Source: JAEZFI01 sp044508215 (GTDB taxonomy: Bacteria; Actinomycetota; Acidimicrobiia; Acidimicrobiales; Microtrichaceae). Taken from it: a stretch of 29,604 nucleotides of DNA. Under the pieces are notes generated by a model that made no database searches, had not been told where the DNA came from, and saw nothing but the letters and a program-made list of their open reading frames with translations. Positions within the stretch are counted from its first letter, which is position 1. Each line of letters opens with the position of its first letter. Shown one piece after another: positions 1 through 7,872 of this stretch. The stretch covers positions 1 through 29,604 of the forward strand of contig JBIQID010000023.1 of assembly GCA_044508215.1 (NCBI GenBank). The letters run 5' to 3'. The position numbers and the translations under genes were made by a program.

Positions 1-1
1 C

Positions 2-493
2 ATCTACGAGGGCACGAACGGCATCCAGGCGATGGACCTCGTGGGCCGCAAGCTCCCGATGCGCATGGGCGGCGTGGTGACCGACTTCCTGGGTCGGATG
101 CGCGACCTGGACGCCGAGCTGGAGGCAGCGGGCGAGCAGTTCGCCAGCATCCGCACGAACCTCGCCGAGGCGATCGACGTGCTGGAAGGCGCCACGAACT
201 GGATCCTCACCAACGGCCTCGGCAACCCCCGCGCCGCGCTGGCTGGCGCCACGCCGTACCTGCGGGTGTTCGGCACCGTCGTCGGCGGGTGGACCTCAGC
301 CCGTCTCGCCCTGGCGGCCCGCCAGGAGCTCGACGCCGGCAGCTCCGAGGAGGAGTGGCTGCAGGGGAAGATCACGGCCGCCCGGTTCTACGCCGAGCAG
401 GTCCTGCCGACCGCGGCCGGCTACGTGCCCCAGGTGCAGGCCGGCGACGGGGTGCTCTACGAGGCGGACGCCGCCGGTCTCGCCAGCGCTTGA
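2..493 (+). CDS. Acyl-CoA dehydrogenase, C-terminal part (5' truncated)
   Basis: The frame is open from the window edge, so only the last 163 residues of a longer flavoprotein are visible. It begins with IYEGTNGIQAMDLVGRKL, the acyl-CoA dehydrogenase motif whose YEGT glutamate is the usual catalytic base that takes the alpha proton from the acyl-CoA. About 140 further residues follow that motif. This is the layout of the long (about 600-residue) FadE/DmdC-like dehydrogenases, which carry an extra C-terminal helical domain, rather than the 380-residue MCAD type. The role would be FAD-dependent alpha,beta-desaturation of an acyl-CoA with electrons passed to ETF. The substrate cannot be read from this fragment. 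The next gene follows 20 bases after the stop. Confidence 0.9.
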   Translation: MYEGTNGIQAMDLVGRKLPMRMGGVVTDFLGRMRDLDAELEAAGEQFASIRTNLAEAIDVLEGATNWILTNGLGNPRAALAGATPYLRVFGTVVGGWTSARLALAARQELDAGSSEEEWLQGKITAARFYAEQVLPTAAGYVPQVQAGDGVLYEADAAGLASA

Positions 494-513
494 GCGGGGC
501 CTAGGCTCCCTCG

Positions 514-1110
514 GTGCTCGACCACGTCTTCACCGACGCCATCGGCGCGCTCCGCGACGCGCTGGAGAAGGCGCTCCTCGAGCGGCAGGCGTTCGAGGAG
601 CGCTTCCAGGCCGACGTCCTCTTGGGCGACCTCACCTGGGAGACGTCGTACTCCCTCCCGGGTGAGGGGATGCCGCCGCGGGTCCGCTGCGACATCACCT
701 TGGACTGGCCCACGTGGTCGCAGACCGCGTACCGGTCCTGGTACATCGAGGAGGAGAGCAGCGAGCCCCCTCGCATCGACATCGAGGTGGTGCTGCGGAT
801 CCAGCGCCTCACGTCCGCGCCCGACCCAGCGTCGATCCTCGCGGTGCTCCCCGAGGAGAGCTCGTCCATCGGCTCGGAGACGCTCCAGCGCTCCGGCCCC
901 ACCCTGGAGTGCACCTACGGCACCGACCTCGACGAGATCGAGCACGCCATCGAGGTGAGCTACGAGGGGTCGTACGAGCTCGACGAGGAGACCCTCGCCG
1001 ACGGATCCGTGCTCGACCACCACTTCTCGGCGATGGGCGGTTGGATCAGCTCCGTGCTGGTGCGCCTGGGCGACCTGAAGCTGGAGTTCCTGCCCCCCGA
1101 GCAGGACTGA
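514..1110 (+). CDS. Conserved-looking hypothetical protein
   Basis: This is a 198-residue soluble acidic protein that I do not recognise. It starts at GTG 514, 20 bases after the dehydrogenase stop, with no strong Shine-Dalgarno sequence, so it may be read through from the upstream gene. An N-terminal amphipathic helix rich in E, A and L (about residues 8-32) is followed by alternating beta-type segments with many tryptophans and tyrosines (WPTWSQTAYRSWYIEEE) and a conserved-looking end (MGGWISSVLVRLGDLKLEFLP). It has no signal peptide, membrane segment or cysteine-rich motif. The frame has a strong G/C third-position bias, which supports coding over the overlapping alternative frames. It ends 26 bases before the two-part hairpin. 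Confidence 0.7.
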   Translation: MLDHVFTDAIGALRDALEKALLERQAFEERFQADVLLGDLTWETSYSLPGEGMPPRVRCDITLDWPTWSQTAYRSWYIEEESSEPPRIDIEVVLRIQRLTSAPDPASILAVLPEESSSIGSETLQRSGPTLECTYGTDLDEIEHAIEVSYEGSYELDEETLADGSVLDHHFSAMGGWISSVLVRLGDLKLEFLPPEQD

Positions 1111-1136
1111 CCGGCCCGGCCCCGCCCCGCGCAGCC

Positions 1137-1188
1137 GGTTCTGTCATGCCGCGTGCGACGGGAACGTCGCACCCTGCATGACAGAACC
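1137..1188. terminator. Two-part palindromic hairpin, probable bidirectional terminator
   Basis: A perfect 13-base outer stem (ggttctgtcatgc at 1137-1149 pairs with 1176-1188) encloses, after a 3x3 internal loop, a perfect 8-base inner stem (1153-1160 with 1165-1172) capped by the stable tetraloop GGAA. It lies between two convergent genes, 26 bases after one stop and 6 bases before the other. There is no T-tract. A U-less terminator or a mobile palindromic element are both possible. Confidence 0.65.
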
Positions 1189-1194
1189 GTCCTG

Positions 1195-2040
1195 CTACCA
1201 GGGCTCGGGCCTGGAGGGGAGGTCGTCGAAGTCGGGGGCCCGCCCCTCGGACTTCGCTCCGAACTCCTCCATCATGTCGGCCGGCTGGAACATCCCGGAC
1301 TGCCAGCCCGCCATGTAGCGGAGGCTGTCGGCCACCGAGTGGTCGCGGGCGTAGTTCACCATCTCCTTCGTGCCCCAGATGGCGAGCGGCGAGTGGGAGG
1401 CGATCCGGCGGGCGATGCCCAGCACGGACTCCACCATCTCGTCGTGCGAGGCGTAGACCTCGTTGACGAAGCCCACCTCCCGGGCACGTGTCGCAGGGAT
1501 CCGGTCGCCCGTGTACGCCCACTCGCGGGCGACGCCCTCGGGGATCAGCTTCGGCAGGCGCTGCAGCGTGCCGACATCCGCGGTCATGCCGATGTTGATC
1601 TCCTGGACGCAGAAGAAGGCGTTCTCCGTGGCGTACCGCATGTCGGCCGCGCACACCATGTCGACGCCCCCGCCGATGCAGCCGCCCTGCACGGCGGCGA
1701 GCACGGGCATCCGCGCCCGCTCGAGCGCGGTGAAGCTGTCCTGGAGGTGCTGCACGGCCAGCCACAGCTGCGCCCGCTTGCGGCCCTCTTCCTCGGGCCG
1801 GTCGCGACCGAGGAGCGAGGCGTCGCCGGTGAAGACCCCGAGGTCCATCCCGGCGGTGAAGTGCTTGCCGGTCGACGACAGCACGAGCGCCCGGCAGTCA
1901 CCGGAGGCGTCGAGGTCGGCGACGATGCGCGGCAGCTCGCCCCAGAACTCCGCCACCATCGTGTTGTACGCGTCCGGGCGGTTCAGCCGGACGTGACCGA
2001 CCCCCTCGGCGACCTCGACGTCGAAGCACGTGTGACCCAT
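1195..2040 (-). CDS. Crotonase-family dienoyl-CoA isomerase-like protein
   Basis: This is a 281-residue enoyl-CoA hydratase/isomerase-fold enzyme starting at ATG 2040. The oxyanion-hole segments are visible: GKHFTAGMDL (residues 59-67) and GGCIGGGVD (119-127). Asp127, Glu147 (in QEINIG) and Asp155 (in TADVGTLQRLPK) have the same 20- and 8-residue spacing as the catalytic Asp/Glu/Asp of mammalian ECH1, the delta3,5-delta2,4-dienoyl-CoA isomerase. The ADVGTLQRLPK segment is typical of that branch. A role in moving double bonds during beta-oxidation of unsaturated acyl-CoAs is therefore more likely than plain hydration. It is divergent from the aminopeptidase gene, with only 28 bases between the two starts, so the promoters must overlap. 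Substrate preference is not visible. Confidence 0.85.
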   Translation of the reverse strand: MGHTCFDVEVAEGVGHVRLNRPDAYNTMVAEFWGELPRIVADLDASGDCRALVLSSTGKHFTAGMDLGVFTGDASLLGRDRPEEEGRKRAQLWLAVQHLQDSFTALERARMPVLAAVQGGCIGGGVDMVCAADMRYATENAFFCVQEINIGMTADVGTLQRLPKLIPEGVAREWAYTGDRIPATRAREVGFVNEVYASHDEMVESVLGIARRIASHSPLAIWGTKEMVNYARDHSVADSLRYMAGWQSGMFQPADMMEEFGAKSEGRAPDFDDLPSRPEPW

Positions 2041-2068
2041 CCGGCCATCGTACGCATACGCTTCCTTC

Positions 2069-4630
2069 GTGACCGTCGCCGAGGAGCACCCCGCCGACCC
2101 ACCCGCCTCCCGTGCCGCATGGCCGGCCCTCGACCCGCCGATCGACCCGCACCGGCTGCCTCGGAGCGTGCTGCCACGCCGGTACGACCTGACGATGTCG
2201 ATCGACGTGGACGGCGGCGGGTTCAGCGGGACCGCGGTGGTCGAGGTGGACGTGGTCGAGGCGACCCAGCACATCGTGTGCAACTCGCTCGACCTCCAGA
2301 TCGACGAGGTGGTGGTGGAGGCCGAGGGCTCCCGGCTCGAGGTCGTGGACGTCCGCACCGACCCCGGCTCCGAGCGGCTGGCGGCCCGCCTGGACCAGCC
2401 GCTGCCGGTGGGCCCGGCCACCGTGACCTTCCGCTTCAGCGGGACGTTCGGCGACCAGCTCGTGGGTCTCTACCGCTCGACGTTCGAGACGGACGACGGC
2501 GACACGGCGACGTTGGCGGTCACCCAGTTCGAGGCCCCGCACGCGCGGCGGGCGTTCCCGTGCTGGGACGAGCCCGACTTCAAGGCCGTCTTCGCAGTGA
2601 CGCTCGAGCACGACGACCGGTTCTTCTCCACCTCGAACGGTCGGGAGGCGGAGCGGACCGCGCTCGGCGACGGGCGCGTCCAGGTCCGCTTCTCCGAGAC
2701 CATCCCGATGTCGACCTACCTCGTCGCGTTCGTGGTGGGGCCGCTCGTCGCCACGGATCCGGTGGAGGTGCGGGGCACGCCGGTGCGGGTGGTGTGCCGG
2801 CCGGGCCGCGAGCACCTCGCCGGCGAGGCCCTCGACGTGGCCGCCCACTGCGTGGCGTGGTTCGAGGACTACTACGGCATCCCGTACCCGGGCGACTCGC
2901 TCGACCTGGTGGCGGTCCCCGACTTCGCGTTCGGGGCGATGGAGAACCTCGGGTGCGTGACCTTCCGGGAGATCCTGCTGCTGGCGGACCCCGAGGCCGT
3001 CACCCGAGCCGAACGCGAGCGCGCCGCGCTGGTCATCGCACACGAGCTCGCCCACATGTGGTTCGGCGACCTCGTGACGATGGACTGGTGGACCGGCATC
3101 TGGCTGAACGAGGCCTTCGCCACCTTCATGGAGCTGGCGTGCGTCGACGCCTACCGGCCCGACTGGGACGTGTGGTCGACCTTCGGGCTGTCCCGCGCCG
3201 AGGCGTTCACCGTCGACTCCCTCGCGTCGACGCGCCCGATCGAGTTCGAGGTCCGCACACCCGACGACGCCGAGGCGATGTTCGACATCCTCACCTACGA
3301 GAAGGGGTGCGGGGTCCTGCGGATGATGGAGCAGTACCTCGGTCCCGACGTGTTCCGGGACGGCGTCCGTGCGTACCTGCGCACCCATGCGCTCGGCAAC
3401 ACGGTCACCTCGGACCTCTGGGACGCGCTCGAAGATGCGTCGGGGGAGCCGGTGCGCCGGGTGATGGAGCAGTGGATCCTCCAGGGCGGGCACCCGGTGA
3501 TCGAGGTCGCCTCCGCCTCCGGGGGCCTCCGCCTCGACCAGCGGCGCATGTCCTTCGAGGGAGGCGACGAGGCCGAGCCCCGCTCGTGGCCGACACCGGT
3601 GGTCCTCCGGGACTCCCACGGGGAGGTGCACCACCTCCTCCTCGAGCCGATCGGCGCGACCGTCGACGTGCCGGCTCACGGCGCGGTGAACGCCAACGCC
3701 GGCGCAGTCGGCTTCTACAGGACCCGCTACGACGCCCGCCTCTCCCAGCGCCTGTGGGCGTCGATCGGCGACCTCTCCCCGGTCGAGCAGTTCTCGGCCC
3801 TCGACGACACCTGGGCCCTGCTCCTCGCCGGTCTGGCCGGCCCGCTGGACCTGGTGGCGGGCCTGAGGGCGTTGAGCGGCGCCACCCAGGCGTCGGTGTG
3901 GCGGAGGATCAGCGCCGCGACAGCCGCCCTGCGCCGCCTCGGTGGCGCAGGCACGGCTGACGCCGTCGCGGCGCTGGTCGCCGACCTCACCGGTCCGGTG
4001 CTGGCAGAGGGAGCGTCGGTGGACCCCGAGGTCACGGGCATCGCGTGGCGGATGGCAGGCTCGCTCGGGTCCGACGAGGAGGTCGTCGAGGCGTCGAGGC
4101 GGAACGTCGCATCGCCCGACGGCGTCCACCCCGAGCTGCTCACCGCTTCGCTCGACGTGTACGCCGCGCACGGCGGTGACGCCGAGCTCGACCACCTGTG
4201 GGATGCGCATCGCAACGCCGCCACCCCGCAGGACGAGCGCCGCCACCTCAACGCTCTCGTGCGCATCGGGGAGGCCGCAGCGTTCCGACGCGCCCTGGAC
4301 CTCTGCCGCACCGAGGTCCGCACCCAGGACGCCCCCTACCAGCTGGCACTGGCCATGGGCCACGCCGACCACGGAGCGACGGCATGGGCGTTCGTGGCCG
4401 AGCACTGGGACGAGCTGGTCGACCGGTTCCCTTCGAACAGCATCGTGCGCATGGCCGGCGGGGTGACGTCCTTCTTCGACCCCGAGACCTGCGACGACGT
4501 GTTGGCCTTCTTCGAGACCCACCAGATCCCACAGGGAGCGACGATCCTCGCCCAGCACCTGGAGCTGGTGCGGGTGCACCGGGCGCTCGAGCGGAGGGTC
4601 GCGGGCCACCTGGTCGACGCCCTCGCGTGA
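2069..4630 (+). CDS. pepN: M1-family zinc aminopeptidase (PepN-like)
   Basis: This is an 853-residue metallopeptidase that removes N-terminal residues from peptides in the cytoplasm. The N-terminal beta-rich domain (about residues 30-220) leads to the exopeptidase signature GAMEN at 289-293. The zinc site is HELAH at 325-329 with the third ligand Glu348 in LNEAF (HExxH-x18-E). The C-terminal half is helical repeat of the ERAP1-C-like type, and total length fits actinobacterial PepN. The start is GTG 2069, just outside the divergent crotonase gene. The stop TGA overlaps the GTG of the metallophosphoesterase (GTGA), so the two are probably translationally coupled. The whole catalytic set is intact. 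Confidence 0.93.
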   Translation: MTVAEEHPADPPASRAAWPALDPPIDPHRLPRSVLPRRYDLTMSIDVDGGGFSGTAVVEVDVVEATQHIVCNSLDLQIDEVVVEAEGSRLEVVDVRTDPGSERLAARLDQPLPVGPATVTFRFSGTFGDQLVGLYRSTFETDDGDTATLAVTQFEAPHARRAFPCWDEPDFKAVFAVTLEHDDRFFSTSNGREAERTALGDGRVQVRFSETIPMSTYLVAFVVGPLVATDPVEVRGTPVRVVCRPGREHLAGEALDVAAHCVAWFEDYYGIPYPGDSLDLVAVPDFAFGAMENLGCVTFREILLLADPEAVTRAERERAALVIAHELAHMWFGDLVTMDWWTGIWLNEAFATFMELACVDAYRPDWDVWSTFGLSRAEAFTVDSLASTRPIEFEVRTPDDAEAMFDILTYEKGCGVLRMMEQYLGPDVFRDGVRAYLRTHALGNTVTSDLWDALEDASGEPVRRVMEQWILQGGHPVIEVASASGGLRLDQRRMSFEGGDEAEPRSWPTPVVLRDSHGEVHHLLLEPIGATVDVPAHGAVNANAGAVGFYRTRYDARLSQRLWASIGDLSPVEQFSALDDTWALLLAGLAGPLDLVAGLRALSGATQASVWRRISAATAALRRLGGAGTADAVAALVADLTGPVLAEGASVDPEVTGIAWRMAGSLGSDEEVVEASRRNVASPDGVHPELLTASLDVYAAHGGDAELDHLWDAHRNAATPQDERRHLNALVRIGEAAAFRRALDLCRTEVRTQDAPYQLALAMGHADHGATAWAFVAEHWDELVDRFPSNSIVRMAGGVTSFFDPETCDDVLAFFETHQIPQGATILAQHLELVRVHRALERRVAGHLVDALA

Positions 4631-5739
4631 GCGACGCGGGCCTCGGCGTCTTCGCCGTCGAGGACACGACGGCACAGCTCGTGTGGCGCCGCGCCGAGGA
4701 GGGCGTGGCCACGGTGCGATGGCGAGGCGGTGAGACGTCCCGCCCAGTCCCGGCGGGCCCCGGCGGCCTGGTGGTGGAGGACCTGCCGACGGGATCGGCC
4801 ACGCGCCTCGTCGTCGAGCTCCCGGGCGCAGCGCCGACGCAGCTCACCGTCCGGACGCTGTCGGTCGACCTGGGCGAGGAGCTCCACCGGTTCGCAGCCA
4901 TCACCGACCCGCACCTCGGCGCGGTGGCGTTCGACATCGGGAACCGGATCCGCGAGCCGGGCGTGGCCCGTGAGGAGGCCCACCCCGTGCGCTGCACGCG
5001 GCAGGCCGTCGGCGATGCCCTCGAGTGGGGTGCCCAGCGCATCGTGGTGAAGGGCGACGTCACCCACGTGAGCCACACCCACACCTGGGCGCTGGCGGCC
5101 GATGTCTTCGGGGGCCTGCCGGTGCCGGTCGACATGATCCCCGGCAACCACGACCGCAACCACCGCGCCACCGTGGACGCGTTCGCCGAGGCGCGGCGGC
5201 ACGGCCTGCAGATGCACCGCGACGTGACGCCGGTCGACCTCCCGGGCCTGCGGCTGGTGTTCGTCGACTCGACGGTCGCCGGGATCGACATCGGCGTGTG
5301 GAGGCCGCACCGGGGCCTGATGTACGACGCCGTGGGCTCCACGGACCTCCCCGCGATGATCGTGGTGCACCACCAACCGATGGCGTCCACGATCCCGCTG
5401 CACCTGCCGCGCGGCATCCCGGCGGTCGTGGCGAACCCGATCCTGCGGCGGCTGCGCCAGGCGAACCCTCGCCTCGTCGGCACCTCCGGCCACACCCACC
5501 GGCACCGGCAGCGGCTGGTGGCGGGCGTGCCGTGGTTCGAGACGGGGTCGCCCAAGGACTATCCCGGCGCCTGGACCGGCTACGTGGTCTACGAGGGCGG
5601 GATCAGGCAGGTGACCCGTCGGGTGACGGCACCCGACTGCATCGAGTGGACCGAAGCCACCCGAGGCGCTGCGTTCGGGGCGTGGGGCCGGTGGTCGCCG
5701 GGTCGCCTCGAGGACCGCTGCTTCACCATCGGTTGGTGA
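4627..5739 (+). CDS. Calcineurin-like metallophosphoesterase
   Basis: This is a 370-residue protein whose first ~85 residues form a beta-rich domain without clear homology, followed by a dinuclear-metal phosphoesterase domain. The visible metal-site blocks are DPH (94-96), KGDVTH (142-147), PGNHD (172-176), VHHQP (247-251) and SGHTHRH (287-293), in the canonical order of the family (Icc/CpdA-like). It should hydrolyse a phosphomono- or diester; the substrate is unknown. No signal peptide or membrane segment is seen, so it is probably cytoplasmic. Start GTG 4627 overlaps the aminopeptidase stop by four bases. Its last 17 bases overlap the convergent YhhN gene. Confidence 0.85.
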   Translation: MSDAGLGVFAVEDTTAQLVWRRAEEGVATVRWRGGETSRPVPAGPGGLVVEDLPTGSATRLVVELPGAAPTQLTVRTLSVDLGEELHRFAAITDPHLGAVAFDIGNRIREPGVAREEAHPVRCTRQAVGDALEWGAQRIVVKGDVTHVSHTHTWALAADVFGGLPVPVDMIPGNHDRNHRATVDAFAEARRHGLQMHRDVTPVDLPGLRLVFVDSTVAGIDIGVWRPHRGLMYDAVGSTDLPAMIVVHHQPMASTIPLHLPRGIPAVVANPILRRLRQANPRLVGTSGHTHRHRQRLVAGVPWFETGSPKDYPGAWTGYVVYEGGIRQVTRRVTAPDCIEWTEATRGAAFGAWGRWSPGRLEDRCFTIGW

Positions 5740-6373
5740 CGAGCGACAGCACGAGCAGCACCTGTGCCGCGTGGTAGGTCGTGATGATCACCAGGCGGGC
5801 CGCCCGGAAGTCCTTCACGAACCTGGACCAGCCGATGGCGAAGTCCGACACGTAGAACAGCAGAGCGCCGGCCACCGCGAGGGCCACGGTCGAGCCGATC
5901 GCGCTCACGACCATGACGGAGATGACCGTGACGTAGGCGGCCACCGGGATCGGCAGCCGGCGATCGGTGCGCGACGCACCCTTCACGATGAACGGCGCAC
6001 CGGCCGCGGCCGCCAGGGCGACGATCACCGCGCCGACCACGAGGGCGGTACCGCTCGTCGGCCCGGAGAGCATGCCGACGATGTAGGCGACGTGGCCCAG
6101 GAGGAACGACGCGAGGCCCGGGACGAACCATCGCTCCTGGTCCTCGAGCATGAGGAACACGTCGCCCACGAGGCTGAGCACGAGCGCTGCGACGAACCAC
6201 CACTGCTCGTCGGGCCGCACCGGGTCCACCACGGCCGCCGCCAGGATGAGCGGCACCATCGTGGCCGGCTTGGCGATGTACTCGAGGCGGCGGTTGGCGG
6301 TGCCGACGGCGAACCAGTCGACGAGCGCGATGACCACGCCGAGGGCGACGAGGGCACCCGCCGCGGCGTTCAC
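5723..6373 (-). CDS. YhhN-family membrane protein (lysoplasmalogenase-like)
   Basis: About 216 residues, mostly hydrophobic, with seven or more predicted membrane helices. The AKPATM segment after the first helix and the helix containing LVGDVFLML are typical of the YhhN/TMEM86 family. TMEM86 members hydrolyse the vinyl-ether bond of lysoplasmalogens; bacterial function is less certain. I take GTG 6373, which forms a GTGA overlap with the stop of the upstream ferredoxin reductase gene; an in-frame GTG at 6400 would add nine hydrophilic residues. The 3' end overlaps the convergent metallophosphoesterase gene by 17 bases, leaving no room for a terminator between them. Confidence 0.8.
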   Translation of the reverse strand: MNAAAGALVALGVVIALVDWFAVGTANRRLEYIAKPATMVPLILAAAVVDPVRPDEQWWFVAALVLSLVGDVFLMLEDQERWFVPGLASFLLGHVAYIVGMLSGPTSGTALVVGAVIVALAAAAGAPFIVKGASRTDRRLPIPVAAYVTVISVMVVSAIGSTVALAVAGALLFYVSDFAIGWSRFVKDFRAARLVIITTYHAAQVLLVLSLVTNRW

Positions 6374-7560
6374 CGGAACCGTCCCACTGCGTCGTCCCAC
6401 GGGAGCGGCTCGGCCATCGCCATGCGCAGCTGGACCACGTGCCGTGGCCGGTTCACGCCGAGCACCGCGGTGCAGCGGTCACCCCTCCGGAACAGGGCGA
6501 CGAAGCGCCGCTCCTCGATCGAACCGTCCACGATCTCCACCTCGTCGTCGTGCCGGGCGCGGCCGGCCATCTGGATCTTGCGGTCGTACTGGTCGGACCA
6601 GAACCACGGGACGGAGGCGAACGGGGTGCCGCCCTCCGCCGGTTCGAGCAGCCGCCGGGCGGCGTGGCTGCCCTGCTCGATGGCGTGCTCCCAGTGCTCC
6701 ACCCGCATGAGCTCGTCGTAGAGGGGGTTCGGCCACTCGCACATGTCGCCCGCCGCCACGACCCCCGGAGCTGCCAGGCAGGTCTCGTCGCAACGCACCC
6801 CGTTCGAGAGCACCAGGGACGACGACCGCAGCCAGTCGACGTTCGGCACCACCCCGATGCCGACGACCACCACGTCGGCGTCGACGACCGAACCGTCGGA
6901 CAGCTCCACCTGCTCGACGCGCCCGCTGCCCCGCAGCTCCGCCACGCCGGCACCCAGGCGGACGTCGACGCCTTCGCTCGCGTGCAGGTCGGCCACGAAC
7001 CGCCCGATCTCCCCCGGCAAGGCGCGCTGGAGGGGCCACGGCAGCGCCTCGACCAGCGTGACGTCGAGGCCGAGGCCTCGGCAGGTGGCGGCCACCTCGG
7101 CACCGATGAACCCGGCGCCGACGACCACGACGTGACGGGCACCCGCGTCGAGCTCGCCGCGGATGGCGAGGCAGTCGTCGAGCGTGCGGAGGACGTGCAC
7201 GCCGGCGAGGTCCGTGTCGAGCCGCCGTGGCGTGGCGCCGGTGGCGAGCACGACGCCGTCCACCGACAGGGCGCTGCCGTCGGACAGCTCGAGCGTCCTG
7301 GACTCGACGTGGAGGGCACGGGCGCTGGTGCCGAGCACGAGGTCGAGGTCGAGCTCCGCGAGGCGAGCGGCGTTCGGCTGGGCTGCGGCCTCTGCCTCCA
7401 TCGTTCCTGCGAGGACCTGCTTCGAGAGCGGGGGCCGATCGGAGGGCAGCTCCGCCGCCGAGTCGATCAGGCGGATCGTGCCCTCGTAGCCCGCCTCACG
7501 CAGCGCGACGGCTGCGCTCGTGCCGGCCAGGCTGGCGCCGACGATGGCGATGTCGCGCAT
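6370..7560 (-). CDS. FAD-dependent NAD(P)H-ferredoxin reductase
   Basis: This 396-residue enzyme belongs to the putidaredoxin/rhodocoxin reductase family, which passes electrons from NAD(P)H to a small ferredoxin serving an oxygenase. The N-terminal FAD dinucleotide fold is GASLAG (8-13), followed by the family motif RPPLSKQ (42-48). The second Rossmann motif for NAD(P)H is GAGFIGAE (148-155). The C-terminal dimer/ferredoxin-interaction domain contains VPWFWSDQYDRKIQMAG, typical of this family. It is downstream of the ferredoxin gene on the same strand (63-base gap), so it is the likely electron donor for that ferredoxin. No P450 is present in the window, so the terminal acceptor is unknown. 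Confidence 0.92.
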   Translation of the reverse strand: MRDIAIVGASLAGTSAAVALREAGYEGTIRLIDSAAELPSDRPPLSKQVLAGTMEAEAAAQPNAARLAELDLDLVLGTSARALHVESRTLELSDGSALSVDGVVLATGATPRRLDTDLAGVHVLRTLDDCLAIRGELDAGARHVVVVGAGFIGAEVAATCRGLGLDVTLVEALPWPLQRALPGEIGRFVADLHASEGVDVRLGAGVAELRGSGRVEQVELSDGSVVDADVVVVGIGVVPNVDWLRSSSLVLSNGVRCDETCLAAPGVVAAGDMCEWPNPLYDELMRVEHWEHAIEQGSHAARRLLEPAEGGTPFASVPWFWSDQYDRKIQMAGRARHDDEVEIVDGSIEERRFVALFRRGDRCTAVLGVNRPRHVVQLRMAMAEPLPWDDAVGRFR

Positions 7561-7623
7561 GGTGGGGACGCTGGAGTGCGGAGCGGGGGTGCGGGATCGA
7601 GAGGGTGAGGGGTGAAGCGGGGC

Positions 7624-7815
7624 TCAGTCCTCGATGCTGATCGCCTGCTTGGGGCAGCGGCGCACCGCCTCCTCGACCTTGTCGCGCAGCGACTCGGGCG
7701 GGTTCTCGTCGAGGAGGTAGAGGTAGTCGTCGTCGCGCACCTCGAAGACCTCGGGCGCGATGCCCATGCAGATCGCGTTGGACTCGCACACGTCGAAGTC
7801 GACGACAACTCGCAT
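7624..7815 (-). CDS. fdxD: Small single-cluster ferredoxin, FdxD-like
   Basis: A 63-residue ferredoxin with cluster cysteines Cys10, Cys16 and Cys54-Pro55. The position that holds Cys in 4Fe-4S proteins, and often His in the 3Fe-4S ferredoxins that feed actinobacterial P450s, is Asn13 (CESNAIC). This CxxNxxC form is expected to bind a 3Fe-4S cluster, or an unusual 4Fe-4S with a non-cysteine ligand. From memory, mycobacterial FdxD has the same length and lies beside a steroid-regulon SDR; here too an SDR gene precedes it (57-base gap). ATG 7815 has a good GAAGGGAAG ribosome-binding sequence. The ferredoxin reductase follows, giving SDR-ferredoxin-reductase order. Confidence 0.85.
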   Translation of the reverse strand: MRVVVDFDVCESNAICMGIAPEVFEVRDDDYLYLLDENPPESLRDKVEEAVRRCPKQAISIED

Positions 7816-7872
7816 CAGGCTTCCCTTCGTCCGTGGCCGCACGCGCGGCACCCGAGCGGATGGTAGGCCGCG

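Noticed and set aside
1153..4675. Very long open frames over the aminopeptidase gene on both strands (more than 900 codons)
   Set aside because: They are arginine/proline/glycine-rich peptides without motifs, caused by high GC on the shadow frames of the M1 peptidase gene.
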